NCBI GenBank assembly: GCA_963575745.1 | Contig: CAUYUJ010020675.1 | Span: forward strand, 31,001-95,000 | Length of the DNA: 64,000 nt | Reading direction: 5' to 3' | Source: Prorocentrum cordatum | Taxonomy: Eukaryota > Sar > Dinophyceae > Prorocentrales > Prorocentraceae | In this document: positions 51,706 through 61,210 of the stretch, piece by piece | Position numbering within the stretch: position 1 is the stretch's first letter | Layout of the letters: every line of letters starts with the position of its first letter | Program-made: the position numbers and the translations under genes | Notes under the pieces: model-generated | The model's input: only the letters and a program-made list of their open reading frames with translations | Told to the model about the DNA's origin: nothing | The model's database searches: none

Positions 51706-54700
51706 TTGTAGCAATGTACATGAGCATTCAGGGGTATTTGAGGACGTGTGCTGCCACGCAGCTTTCGGCTCATCGCTCGCGCCGCCCGCCAGGCCTCGCC
51801 ATCATGTGGCGCCTTGCCTGCGGCCTGGCCCTCCCCTCGCTGGCTGGAGCACACCCGTCTTCAGGCGGTGCGCCCCAGCACGGAGGAGAGGCTTTCCTGC
51901 GACATGCGGAGCGTGGGACGCTCTTCTACTTTTACGATGACAGCATCTACAAATACGATCACAGCGCCATTTTGGACCCGATCGTGAACAGCACCGCCGC
52001 CGCTGGTCCGTGCGGCACCGGGCCGCTGGGCGCCCCCGCGAGCGCCTGGCCTGAGCAGCACCAGGGGCCCCGCCCCACGCGCTGCCCCCCTGGGACTTCG
52101 ACGGCTACTACGACGTCTACGACGAGTACCAGCATGTCTCCTACGAGCACGCCCTCGTCAACTACGACACATGCATCGCAGTCGACCACCGATGTTGCCG
52201 CAGCTGAGATGACTCCTGCGTCCTCCGGCCACGCCTCGCACCGCATGCAAGTTCAGCTACGAGGGCTACCATCACTCAACATGACGCTTGCGGTCGACTG
52301 TCGTACAGCATATCCTCGATGGTACCCTGTTCTCAGCTTGTCCTCGACCGTCGTGCAGCATATCCTCGACAGGGCCGCTGGCAAGGCCCAGGCACGCAGT
52401 GGCGGCTTCAGCCCCGCTGTCGTGCCCCGCTTCAGCCCCACGAGTCCCACTGCCCCTCTGTGCGCCAGGGGTGAACCCGAGGAGGACCCCGCTTTCTGGC
52501 ACCTGATGAACATCCGAGCACGGCTCATACCGTGCGCCGCGGCGTGGGCACCAGGTGAGGACCATCAGGACGTGTACTGGGCATGGCTCGAGGACTGCGT
52601 CCCGCACGTCCTGGCGACGCTCCATCTGCCACAGTACGACCACTTTTTCCAGGAGGACTCCGCGGAGAAAAACGACGCCCTGCGCCACCGCACCGCGTTC
52701 GACATGTGCGAGGATATCTGGCACAGAGCGGGCCCCGACAGACAGCGCACCAACCGCAACCTCACTCGTATCCAGGGCAGCCACGAGTACCCCACCCGCT
52801 ACTTTGGCCTCCTTCTGGAATACCAGGGCGCTCGTGCCCAGCTCGTCGGCCCTGAGGCTTTCGCGGCACCACTGCCGCCATACCTCTCACGGGCCCACGC
52901 CTTGCTGCCAAGAGGCCTCCCTCCGCCCGACCAAGACGCCCTGGCGTATCTCGCGGATGCGATCCTGCACCACCCGCCAGACCTGCAGCCGCTTGTCGAG
53001 GCGGAGCTCGCCGCGGCACCGATGGAACCGCTAAACCTACCACCGCCAGCTGGCCCCCTCGCCCAGAACGCCACGTGTGACCAGCCCGCGGCCGACGCCG
53101 AACCGCTTCTGCTCCAGCACACCGCTGCCAGCGATATCAGCAACATATCCCTGGACTCGTTCCACGTGTCGGACGATAGCCAGAACGACTCCATCCACGA
53201 CACGGAAACCCAGGACCTCGACGGCACGACACCGCCAGGTGACACGGCCCAGCGCGACCGTGACAGCGAACCCTACACAGGGCGCCCCCTGTCGCACAGC
53301 AGTGCGCCCATCAACTCGGCCCAGGCCGACCCCAGCGCACAGCTCAGCGACGCCGAAGGCGCCACCGCCGCCGACGAGACAAGCCATTCCACTGCACTGC
53401 CAGCTCTCACCAGCCCGCGCAGTGGCGGCTTCAGCCCCGCTGCAGCATTGGCTGGATCTGGGCGTCTTCAGACCTCAGGTGGCAGGACCCCGCCCCGCAC
53501 CCTTGTCTGCCGAGCTAACGCGACTGACTCCAACTCCAGCGCCGTCGACCACTGGCAGGCTGGCATCGACAATGATCCCATCGAGGACGCGAGCCCCGAC
53601 GCCAGCGGCTCCTACGAGGCCCCGCACAGCGCAGCGGCCTCCCGACGCTGCGGCTGTCTCATCTGCCTCTTCGTGGCCACGTATGCCATCGTGGTAGCCA
53701 TGCCGTACAAGGACCAGATCGACGGGTACCTGCCGACACCGAGCCGAGACCCCAGCTACCGGCAGCGACGACGCCGTGAAGCTGCGGCACCAGGCCCATC
53801 CGTGTCCACTACGCCCCGACGCACAACGGCATACGACGCCGCGCCCGCCTTGTGGGGTATTCTCAAGTGGACCAGTGCCAAACTCAGAGACATCGTCTCG
53901 GGCGGAGCCAGCGCAGTCGGGTCTGGCCTCTGGGGTGCCCTGAAATGGGCCAGCGGCAAACTCGGAGCTATTGCCACAGGCGGAGTGGTTTGCGGTCTTC
54001 TCCTGGTCGGCGCCAAACTTCTCGCTCAAGGAGCCGTCGGACACGTAGGAGCCCGCATCTGTGCGCGCGCCCTGGACTCACCCACGGCCCAGTGGTGCCT
54101 CCGCTGTTGCCAACCGATCAGGAGGCCGCGCGATGAGGCCACACACACAATGCCGCGCACGCATCCCGACGACCCCGAGAGCCAGCACGTGCACTCTCTT
54201 CGACCCCCGCTGCTACAGGAACACTATGCTGCTGCAGTTGCCGCCGCAGTCGCCGATGTCACCACCGCCGCCACCGCCGCCATTGCTGAAGTCACTGCCG
54301 CGGTATCGCGAGCCTCGTCTGTCACACCACGGTCGACCAGCCCGTCCCCGCGAGACGGCCCCACAAGCGGCGCGGCCTCTGGCAACCCGCCGACTCACGA
54401 AGACGCCACAGCTCAGGCCACCGACGCCGAGGCAAGTGAAACACGTGAGCGCACCCTCGACAGCCCGTGGTCCATCTTCCGACATGCAGATGCTCGTGGT
54501 TCCTCTTCCGACATGGACACCCAACCACCACGACGGCGAGCACGCTACGCATCACCCGCCAGGCCCCAGGCGCCTCCAGGCCCTGGTACGCCCCACCCAG
54601 CCCTCAGGCCACCGACGCGCAACTTACGCAGCACCATCCAGCGCGACCCAGCGGTCCCCGTGCCGCCGACGAGCATCCTCACCTCCCTGTACCAGAACGG

Positions 54701-57700
54701 CTTTGCGCTTGGTAACAGTGGCGTGACTACAGAGGACATCAAAGACGCCCTGCGACTCTACGACCATCCTCGATTCACCCATGACCCAACGCTCCAAGCG
54801 TTGGCGCCGTGGACTGACATCATGCAGAGGCCCCCGAACCGACTCACTTGGGTGCTGGAAGACTCGGGTGGGAACTCAGGCGAGACGATCTTCCCCTACC
54901 TCACGTGGGACCTCCGTGAACCCACCACTGACACGCCCACGGTCTTCTGGCACGGGACCCGCGGCGACCTTGCGGCTCGTCTCGCTTTCAACGGAGGTCA
55001 CCTCCTGCCGGGCCCCCGCCGTGAAGCGAAGGGTCGAACCGCCACAAATGCCGGCCGCGCGTACGTGAGTGTGCACCCGTCGCTGGCCGCGTGGTACGCG
55101 GTGCCGCCTCACCCGCCCTGCAGCCTCGAAGACGACACCCTCGCCTGGGGACCCATCGCGCTCTGGATGTGCGAGGCTACCAAACCGCCGCGCGGTGAGA
55201 ACTGGCACAACTTCGTGAAAGGGGAGGCTCACGGAGCGCGCCTCATCTACCCACGGGTCCTGGGCCTCCTCATCCGCATGGACTGGTGTGCCCCCACCGA
55301 AGCTGCCTCCAGGTGCCGTGCCCTCCCACACACCTATGGCATGGGCGACTGTGCGCACGCCCTCCACATTGCCGGCTTCGATCACCCAGACCTCCGCGAG
55401 GCGGCTGAAGCCCGCGACCAGGAAGCAAACACCTGGCGCCGGCTGGACACCGCGGCAGCGTGGCCACCGCCGCAGGCACTATACTCGCCAGAGGCAGCGC
55501 GAGCATGGGCTACACAGCACTACGACACCGAAGCAGCCACCAGGGCCGACCCCAACCAGCCCCGTCCGCGCGCCTCGCTTCGCAAGCTCCAGCTGGACCC
55601 GCAGCCACTGATCGACCTGGTGTACACTGGTTTGCAGGCCGTTCCCGTGCGGGGGCAGTCCGACGTACGAGCGCCGCGCCCCAGCGGCTCCAGCCTTGGG
55701 GCCGCGTCTGGCCCATCGCACATCTATCAGCCAGGTGCCGCCCTGGGACACAGTCCAGACCGCTCATTGACGACATCGGGAGCCGACGACCGCCGTACGC
55801 CGTCCCTCATCAGCGCGGCCGCCGCCCTCGCCCGAGGCCATGCCCGCTCACGGCGATCCGCCTCTCGTTCGTCACGGCAGAGCGGCGGAAACTCCACCTC
55901 TCACAGCAGCGACATCGAGACGTGGGAGCACATCGAGACGGAAGAGGAGCCGACCGCCTACCACGTCCTCGCCTTCCACGTCCGCGATGTGCGGGCCCGT
56001 GTGAACGCCCCTGGCGTCGAGGTCTGGCTTGACCCGGGCGAGCATCACGATGGCGCCTACCTACCGTGGGGGGCGACCGTTGTGGGCCACCGCGTTATCG
56101 ACCCTGCGGTTGCGGGTCGCGATGGCTGGGTCATCCTTCACCACGACCATGGCGATACCACTACCAGGCTCTGGGCACCGACCCAAGTCCACGTCAAGGC
56201 GGACGACACTTGGCGCACGGTCATGATCGCAGCGGACCTGGGGCCCCAGTGGATCGAGCGCCATGCTGACGACGCTCGCCTCCCCGCGGAGGTGGTCCGC
56301 ACTACAGGCCAGTCCTGGTTCGCCGACGTCTGGCCCTTGTGGGATCGACCCCGACCCCACCCAGACGACGCAGTCACCGACGAGCAAGCGTTCCCGCCCC
56401 TACCAGGACGCTGGACTTGCCTACAGTGCCGATTCCAATGCTGTCAGTATTGTGCTGCCCGCCGCAACACGCAGCTCGGCACCTCGGGCCAACCAACGTG
56501 CCCGGACTGCTCCCTCAGCGGACTACGTGCACCTATGGACTGGTCCACGGACTACTCTTGCAACAGCTGGACGTGTGCGTACAGCACCGACAACAGGGAC
56601 TCCGACACATGCTGCCTCTCCAGCAGATGCCCGCATCCGCCTCGTCCGCACAGCCAGTTCGACGTCCGTGCCACAGGGATGCCTCCGCACATCCTCGCCC
56701 GCCAATACGGCAACGCGCCAGCCCAGCACGACCTCAAGGAACCCCCCCGAGCGCCTTCAGGCCCCGGGGGGGAGCCTCCGCAACCAGGCCAAGCAGGATA
56801 CCAGGGTCAATGGTATCTACCACCGAGGCCGCGTCGCGTCCTCAAGCAGGGATTGCCCGACGGCACGAGGCGGCCACCAGGGTTCACAGGAACGGGGATG
56901 CCTGAAGACCCGTCTCCCGACCAACCGCTGTGGAAGGAAGGCTACGTGCTCTTCGGCCCTCACCAGGCCCTCAAGGAGGATTTCATCTTCAACAAAGCGG
57001 TCCGCCGACCTTACTCCCTAGCCATCACCAACATGCACAGGGATCGTGTCACAGTCAGGACCGTCTGCGAGTCTATCGCCGAGCGCATCCACACTACCCG
57101 CACGCGCTGGCGAGATGTGGTACTGTACTGGGATGCCGAGGGCGGCCCTGGGCCTCAAGCTCTCGACTACGACATGCGCCTCTGTGACGCCATGGTGAGT
57201 CGTGCCACGACCGAAGCCGAGTTGAACCACGACCGCAGCAACCGTGGTAGCTTCTGTCTCTATGGACCAGCGCACCAGCGGGCTGTGAACATCACGGTGC
57301 TCCCCGAGCCGCAGAACATTGACTTCGTGGAGCATGTACGGCGCTACTCACCCGTCGGGGAGACTTACCCAGACCATGCCTTCGAGCACGTCTATCAGGG
57401 CTGGCGGCGGCCCGACGTGCCGCCCATCCTCCCCGACACCCGCCCGCTCTCGAGAGCCGACCAGCAGCGCTACCAACAGCACCAGCAGCGCACCCAGCAG
57501 CGCGACCAACGCGACGCAGGTCAGCCGAGCACGCCACGCAACCGCTCTCCCGCGCGCGTCCCGACAGGCGACAGCGCGGTGTACGGCGGGGGCGCCGCCT
57601 ATCACCGTGGCCCCATTGGTGCCAGGCCCGCGGCGGCAGGAGCAGCCGCCTCCAGCTACGGCCACGCCCCCCACGCCAGGGTGCACCCAGCGGTCGTCGG

Positions 57701-60203
57701 CTACCCGCGTGCACTCGGGCAGGCTCCCCCACGGGCCACCTCGCCCGTGCCAGGGTCCACGCGTGCCTGGGGCCATTACCCAGGCCGCCACGACAGCACC
57801 GCCAGCAACCAGCCCGCAGTGGCACCCCCTGCGGCTTCAGCCCAGGGGGCTGCACCAAGCCGTGGCAGGACAGGGCGCCCCGAAGGATGGCGCGAGGCGA
57901 ACGTGCGTGCCTGGCAACCGCGCCAACACACGCCCCCGCCAAACGTGGCCGCAGCGCTGCGCCCTGCCCAGGCAAAACCTGCCCCCCCTGAGCGCGAGCG
58001 GCAGCCGCTCGTCCCGCTCGTCCTCACGCACACCCAGGCGCACCACAGCGCCTCCCCGCGGCACAGCGAGGGTAGTGCCCACCACGTCAGCCCCCGGCCC
58101 GACGCCGTCGACCCTGACCAGGCTGCAGCCTCGGCGGCGGGCGGCACAGGCGGCTCCCGCCCGCCCAGCCCAACACCCTGCGCAGCGCCGATCCGCTCCC
58201 CGAGCAGGGCGGACTCTGCGCGCGCTAACGCCCAGGTGGCCTCGCCACGTGACCGCCACACGGGCGGGCGCGTCCCGCGCAGCCGGTCCTACAGCCGCCA
58301 CAGCTCGCGCAAGCCCCCTGGGAGCTCCACGAGCTCGCCGCCTCGCGAGACTCAGGCTGACGGCCAAGCCTCCGAGGTGGTGCCACGTTTCGGTGCCAGC
58401 GCCATCGAACCTGGCGAGGTCGACCTCGAGCCGACGCCGTCCACGGACCAGGAGCTGCCACCGCCCACCCGCGTTGTCGTCGCCTTCGACGAGGCGCCGA
58501 CCTTCGACCCCTTCAAGCACAAGTACTCCGTCAAGGGCCTCGCGGCGGGCTTCGGCGGCGGCTCACCGCTGCCCCCTCCGAGCCACGGCGGCGGCCCCGC
58601 CACCTCAGCCGCTGCCGCGGCAGCGGCGGCCCCGCGTGGAGTCAGCCCTGTCCGCAACGCGTGCCTCACGGCAGCGGGCATGGACGAGGCTCAGCGCCAG
58701 GCCACCGACCGCGCCGCTCGCCACGCCCAGCTAGTGGCTGACGCGCTGGCAGGGCGTGCGCCGCCGCAGCCACAGGGCCCACCGCCCGAGGCGAGCGCGG
58801 AGGGTGCACACGAACAAGCTGTTCCAGCTGATGCTGCTCATCACGGCACTGACGGGGCGGGCGCGCCGCCGCAGGACGGACCAGCGGTGTCGCGTGCGCA
58901 GTATTTGCGCGCGCGCTGCGCCGCTGCCGCGCCGAGCTGCCGCCGCTGGTTTGTTTTTGCTCTTGAGCTCGGCAGGACGGATCGAGGAGTCGCCTCCCTC
59001 TCCCCCTGCTGCCGTCTCACCTCTCCTCCCTCCGTCCCCCACGGTACAGGAGTGAGGAGGATTTTTCGAGGCAGTTTTGCCGATCTTTATGACCCCCCCC
59101 CGGCGCAGCGTCGACCATGCCTTGCCTATACTTTTGGCCCGACGGCGGCTTCAGCCCCGTCCAAGCCAATCTGCCGCGACGCCATGAGCTCCTACTGTGG
59201 CCAAGCCTTCTACCTGGGTGACGGCCAGGCTGCCCTCCACCGTGCGGGGCGTGCTAACCCCAGCTCCACCGACGGAGATGGGCCAGGTCGCTCCATCCAC
59301 CTCGTCAGCCTCAACATCACGAGTCTCCCAGCGAACTGGCCAACCATCACCGCTCTAGGTGTCGACCACAACGCCGCAGTCATAGCACTGCAGGAGACCC
59401 GACATGCCAAGCCTACCAGGCAAGCCATCGCTACCAACGCCGCCAATCCACACCACGGAGGATACCAGGCCAGTCTGGGACCTGACCTGGATCTGGCGCG
59501 TGCTCAGCGCAAAGCTGCTCACGGTGGCACGGACCACACGGTCGAGGGCAACACCGGCGCCTCGGGTGGGGTCGCCATCCTCTCTAAGGACGCCATCGTC
59601 GACTCCACCGTCGACGACATTGCGACCTGTATCGCCACCCTCAAGGCCAAGAAACGATGGCACGAGGCCTTCCTCCCGCTCTGCACCCAGCACCGCCGCA
59701 GGCGGCGACGAAACAACCACGGTCCCGCTGGGATCTACATTGCGAGCCTCTACGGGGTCGCTGGAGGGGACAGCACCGATTTGTTTCGGCTTGCTGATTG
59801 CGCCGCCGCGAGGGTCGGCTCAGCCCCGTATTTCATTTGCATGGACGCCAACACGAACATCGACGACAATCCACATCTGCTGCACATGATGCAGCACGGA
59901 TGGTTTAACGTCGCTGAAGGCACACCAGACCACACCATGCACACATATGGCAATATCCCTGACTGGGACCGCGTCACCAAGTGCCCCCGCACTTCGCGCA
60001 TCGATTTATCATCGCCAACCAAGCTGCGCGATCCCTTGTCACCGACTTCTGCTATCTGCGTGACTTGCCAGCGAAGTCCCATGTTGGCCTGCAGGTCACA
60101 CTCGACCTTAGCCGCCTCGATCACACGGCCCCACGCCTTCTGGCCCCCACGCCTTACCCTCCAAACGACGGAGCTCATGAGGACCACGAACTTCAGGCAT
60201 TAG
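51702..60203 (+). CDS. Element G giant ORF ending in APE endonuclease
   Basis: About 2,830 codons. Upstream of the endonuclease: a signal-peptide-like segment (MWRLACGLALPSLAGA, from 51804), then Pro/Ser/Ala-rich low complexity. Hydrophobic segments lie near 53660-53710 and 53970-54080. An HGTRGDLAAR...YVSVHPSLAAWYA patch (54950-55100) resembles an ADP-ribosyltransferase core. A Cys-rich region (CLQC, CCQYC, CPDC, CCLSSRC; 56418-56640) probably binds zinc. A long Pro/Arg/Ala-rich stretch follows. Endonuclease: VSLNITSL (Asn near 59312), LQETRH (Glu 59394), GVAILSK, MDANTN (Asp 59844). Continuity breaks near 60005, where the domain switches frame; residues beyond that to 60203 are out of frame. 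Product and processing are unknown. Confidence 0.6.
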   Translation: MIVAMYMSIQGYLRTCAATQLSAHRSRRPPGLAIMWRLACGLALPSLAGAHPSSGGAPQHGGEAFLRHAERGTLFYFYDDSIYKYDHSAILDPIVNSTAAAGPCGTGPLGAPASAWPEQHQGPRPTRCPPGTSTATTTSTTSTSMSPTSTPSSTTTHASQSTTDVAAAEMTPASSGHASHRMQVQLRGLPSLNMTLAVDCRTAYPRWYPVLSLSSTVVQHILDRAAGKAQARSGGFSPAVVPRFSPTSPTAPLCARGEPEEDPAFWHLMNIRARLIPCAAAWAPGEDHQDVYWAWLEDCVPHVLATLHLPQYDHFFQEDSAEKNDALRHRTAFDMCEDIWHRAGPDRQRTNRNLTRIQGSHEYPTRYFGLLLEYQGARAQLVGPEAFAAPLPPYLSRAHALLPRGLPPPDQDALAYLADAILHHPPDLQPLVEAELAAAPMEPLNLPPPAGPLAQNATCDQPAADAEPLLLQHTAASDISNISLDSFHVSDDSQNDSIHDTETQDLDGTTPPGDTAQRDRDSEPYTGRPLSHSSAPINSAQADPSAQLSDAEGATAADETSHSTALPALTSPRSGGFSPAAALAGSGRLQTSGGRTPPRTLVCRANATDSNSSAVDHWQAGIDNDPIEDASPDASGSYEAPHSAAASRRCGCLICLFVATYAIVVAMPYKDQIDGYLPTPSRDPSYRQRRRREAAAPGPSVSTTPRRTTAYDAAPALWGILKWTSAKLRDIVSGGASAVGSGLWGALKWASGKLGAIATGGVVCGLLLVGAKLLAQGAVGHVGARICARALDSPTAQWCLRCCQPIRRPRDEATHTMPRTHPDDPESQHVHSLRPPLLQEHYAAAVAAAVADVTTAATAAIAEVTAAVSRASSVTPRSTSPSPRDGPTSGAASGNPPTHEDATAQATDAEASETRERTLDSPWSIFRHADARGSSSDMDTQPPRRRARYASPARPQAPPGPGTPHPALRPPTRNLRSTIQRDPAVPVPPTSILTSLYQNGFALGNSGVTTEDIKDALRLYDHPRFTHDPTLQALAPWTDIMQRPPNRLTWVLEDSGGNSGETIFPYLTWDLREPTTDTPTVFWHGTRGDLAARLAFNGGHLLPGPRREAKGRTATNAGRAYVSVHPSLAAWYAVPPHPPCSLEDDTLAWGPIALWMCEATKPPRGENWHNFVKGEAHGARLIYPRVLGLLIRMDWCAPTEAASRCRALPHTYGMGDCAHALHIAGFDHPDLREAAEARDQEANTWRRLDTAAAWPPPQALYSPEAARAWATQHYDTEAATRADPNQPRPRASLRKLQLDPQPLIDLVYTGLQAVPVRGQSDVRAPRPSGSSLGAASGPSHIYQPGAALGHSPDRSLTTSGADDRRTPSLISAAAALARGHARSRRSASRSSRQSGGNSTSHSSDIETWEHIETEEEPTAYHVLAFHVRDVRARVNAPGVEVWLDPGEHHDGAYLPWGATVVGHRVIDPAVAGRDGWVILHHDHGDTTTRLWAPTQVHVKADDTWRTVMIAADLGPQWIERHADDARLPAEVVRTTGQSWFADVWPLWDRPRPHPDDAVTDEQAFPPLPGRWTCLQCRFQCCQYCAARRNTQLGTSGQPTCPDCSLSGLRAPMDWSTDYSCNSWTCAYSTDNRDSDTCCLSSRCPHPPRPHSQFDVRATGMPPHILARQYGNAPAQHDLKEPPRAPSGPGGEPPQPGQAGYQGQWYLPPRPRRVLKQGLPDGTRRPPGFTGTGMPEDPSPDQPLWKEGYVLFGPHQALKEDFIFNKAVRRPYSLAITNMHRDRVTVRTVCESIAERIHTTRTRWRDVVLYWDAEGGPGPQALDYDMRLCDAMVSRATTEAELNHDRSNRGSFCLYGPAHQRAVNITVLPEPQNIDFVEHVRRYSPVGETYPDHAFEHVYQGWRRPDVPPILPDTRPLSRADQQRYQQHQQRTQQRDQRDAGQPSTPRNRSPARVPTGDSAVYGGGAAYHRGPIGARPAAAGAAASSYGHAPHARVHPAVVGYPRALGQAPPRATSPVPGSTRAWGHYPGRHDSTASNQPAVAPPAASAQGAAPSRGRTGRPEGWREANVRAWQPRQHTPPPNVAAALRPAQAKPAPPERERQPLVPLVLTHTQAHHSASPRHSEGSAHHVSPRPDAVDPDQAAASAAGGTGGSRPPSPTPCAAPIRSPSRADSARANAQVASPRDRHTGGRVPRSRSYSRHSSRKPPGSSTSSPPRETQADGQASEVVPRFGASAIEPGEVDLEPTPSTDQELPPPTRVVVAFDEAPTFDPFKHKYSVKGLAAGFGGGSPLPPPSHGGGPATSAAAAAAAAPRGVSPVRNACLTAAGMDEAQRQATDRAARHAQLVADALAGRAPPQPQGPPPEASAEGAHEQAVPADAAHHGTDGAGAPPQDGPAVSRAQYLRARCAAAAPSCRRWFVFALELGRTDRGVASLSPCCRLTSPPSVPHGTGVRRIFRGSFADLYDPPPAQRRPCLAYTFGPTAASAPSKPICRDAMSSYCGQAFYLGDGQAALHRAGRANPSSTDGDGPGRSIHLVSLNITSLPANWPTITALGVDHNAAVIALQETRHAKPTRQAIATNAANPHHGGYQASLGPDLDLARAQRKAAHGGTDHTVEGNTGASGGVAILSKDAIVDSTVDDIATCIATLKAKKRWHEAFLPLCTQHRRRRRRNNHGPAGIYIASLYGVAGGDSTDLFRLADCAAARVGSAPYFICMDANTNIDDNPHLLHMMQHGWFNVAEGTPDHTMHTYGNIPDWDRVTKCPRTSRIDLSSPTKLRDPLSPTSAICVTCQRSPMLACRSHSTLAASITRPHAFWPPRLTLQTTELMRTTNFRH

Positions 60204-61210
60204 GGACCCTCATCGCAGGACGATACCACGACCGCATGGAGCAGGCTGACACACGCGACGATGTGGAACGCATGTTCGCCCTGGCAAACGAGGCCAGCCA
60301 TGAGTACCATCTCACCCGGCTGCGGGACCTGCCGCCCCCACCGCCAGACCACCCAAAAAAGAAGGCCCCTACCATGCACGGGCTCACACCCACGTTCGAG
60401 GAGCGACCCGCCGTCCCCCGCGCCTTTCCCACCTACGGAGCTTCCACGATTCACATGAACCGCCTTCGCAAGCTCCATCGGCAACTTTGCGAGCTTCGCT
60501 TCATCGGACAGCACCATCATATGGACTGCCGTGCTATCCCGCCGCACCTGGCGCAACGCATCGACTGCACGTGGACCGCGGCCCGCCTTCTCTGCCACAA
60601 GCTGCGCCCCACGGCCCTCCTGGCCTTTCCTGATGCCTGGACCCCCGACGTGCCAGCACCACGCGGAGAGCACCTAGATCGTCTGATCCAAAACCTAGAC
60701 TCGGAGCTGGCGCGACGTGCAAACCGAGCCAAAGCTGAACGCATCAAGATCTGGGCTGAGGGTGTCCGCGAGCCAAGCGGGCGAAAGGCGGCCATATACG
60801 CACGGGCTGCCGACTGCTCGCCCACGGCGTATCTCCGCACGCCTACCACTCCCGACGATGCACAGCTCCACTGCGACACCACCGCCTTCAACCCTGACCA
60901 AGCTAGCACGGACGATAGTGACGCCGACACCGACGCCGGCGGCTTCAGCCCCAGCGACGGTAGTTCGCTCGACACGGACAACGACGACGGCCACACTCGT
61001 GGCCCACCACCTGCCCAGGTTCCCGACGCCCTCCCCGCCAACGCTATTGTTGCCAACACCAAAGACATGCTTAAGCTCATGGTCGACACCTGGGAGCCCA
61101 TCTTGGGCAGGTACCGCGCTCGCGCGGGCCATGACGCCGAAGCTATGCCGACGTGGGCGGACTTCTACGACGAATACCGCCAAGAGCTGCCGTGCCAAAC
61201 CCGTGCCTCC
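60006..61210 (+). pseudogene. Element G: end of endonuclease and pre-RT region (shifted frame)
   Basis: This frame picks up the endonuclease after SRID with FIIANQAARS and KSHVGLQVTL, whose His (60079) is the expected terminal catalytic residue. Then come a charged linker, an acidic stretch with GGFSPSDGSS, and an ANTKDMLKLMVDTWEP segment leading into RT. The frame changes again near 61200. The ORF in this frame runs on to 61432 without RT similarity after about 61200. Confidence 0.6.

Noticed and set aside
50000-59000. Long antisense ORFs (up to about 270 codons) opposite element G
   Set aside because: GC-rich coding sequence leaves antisense frames open. None shows a motif.
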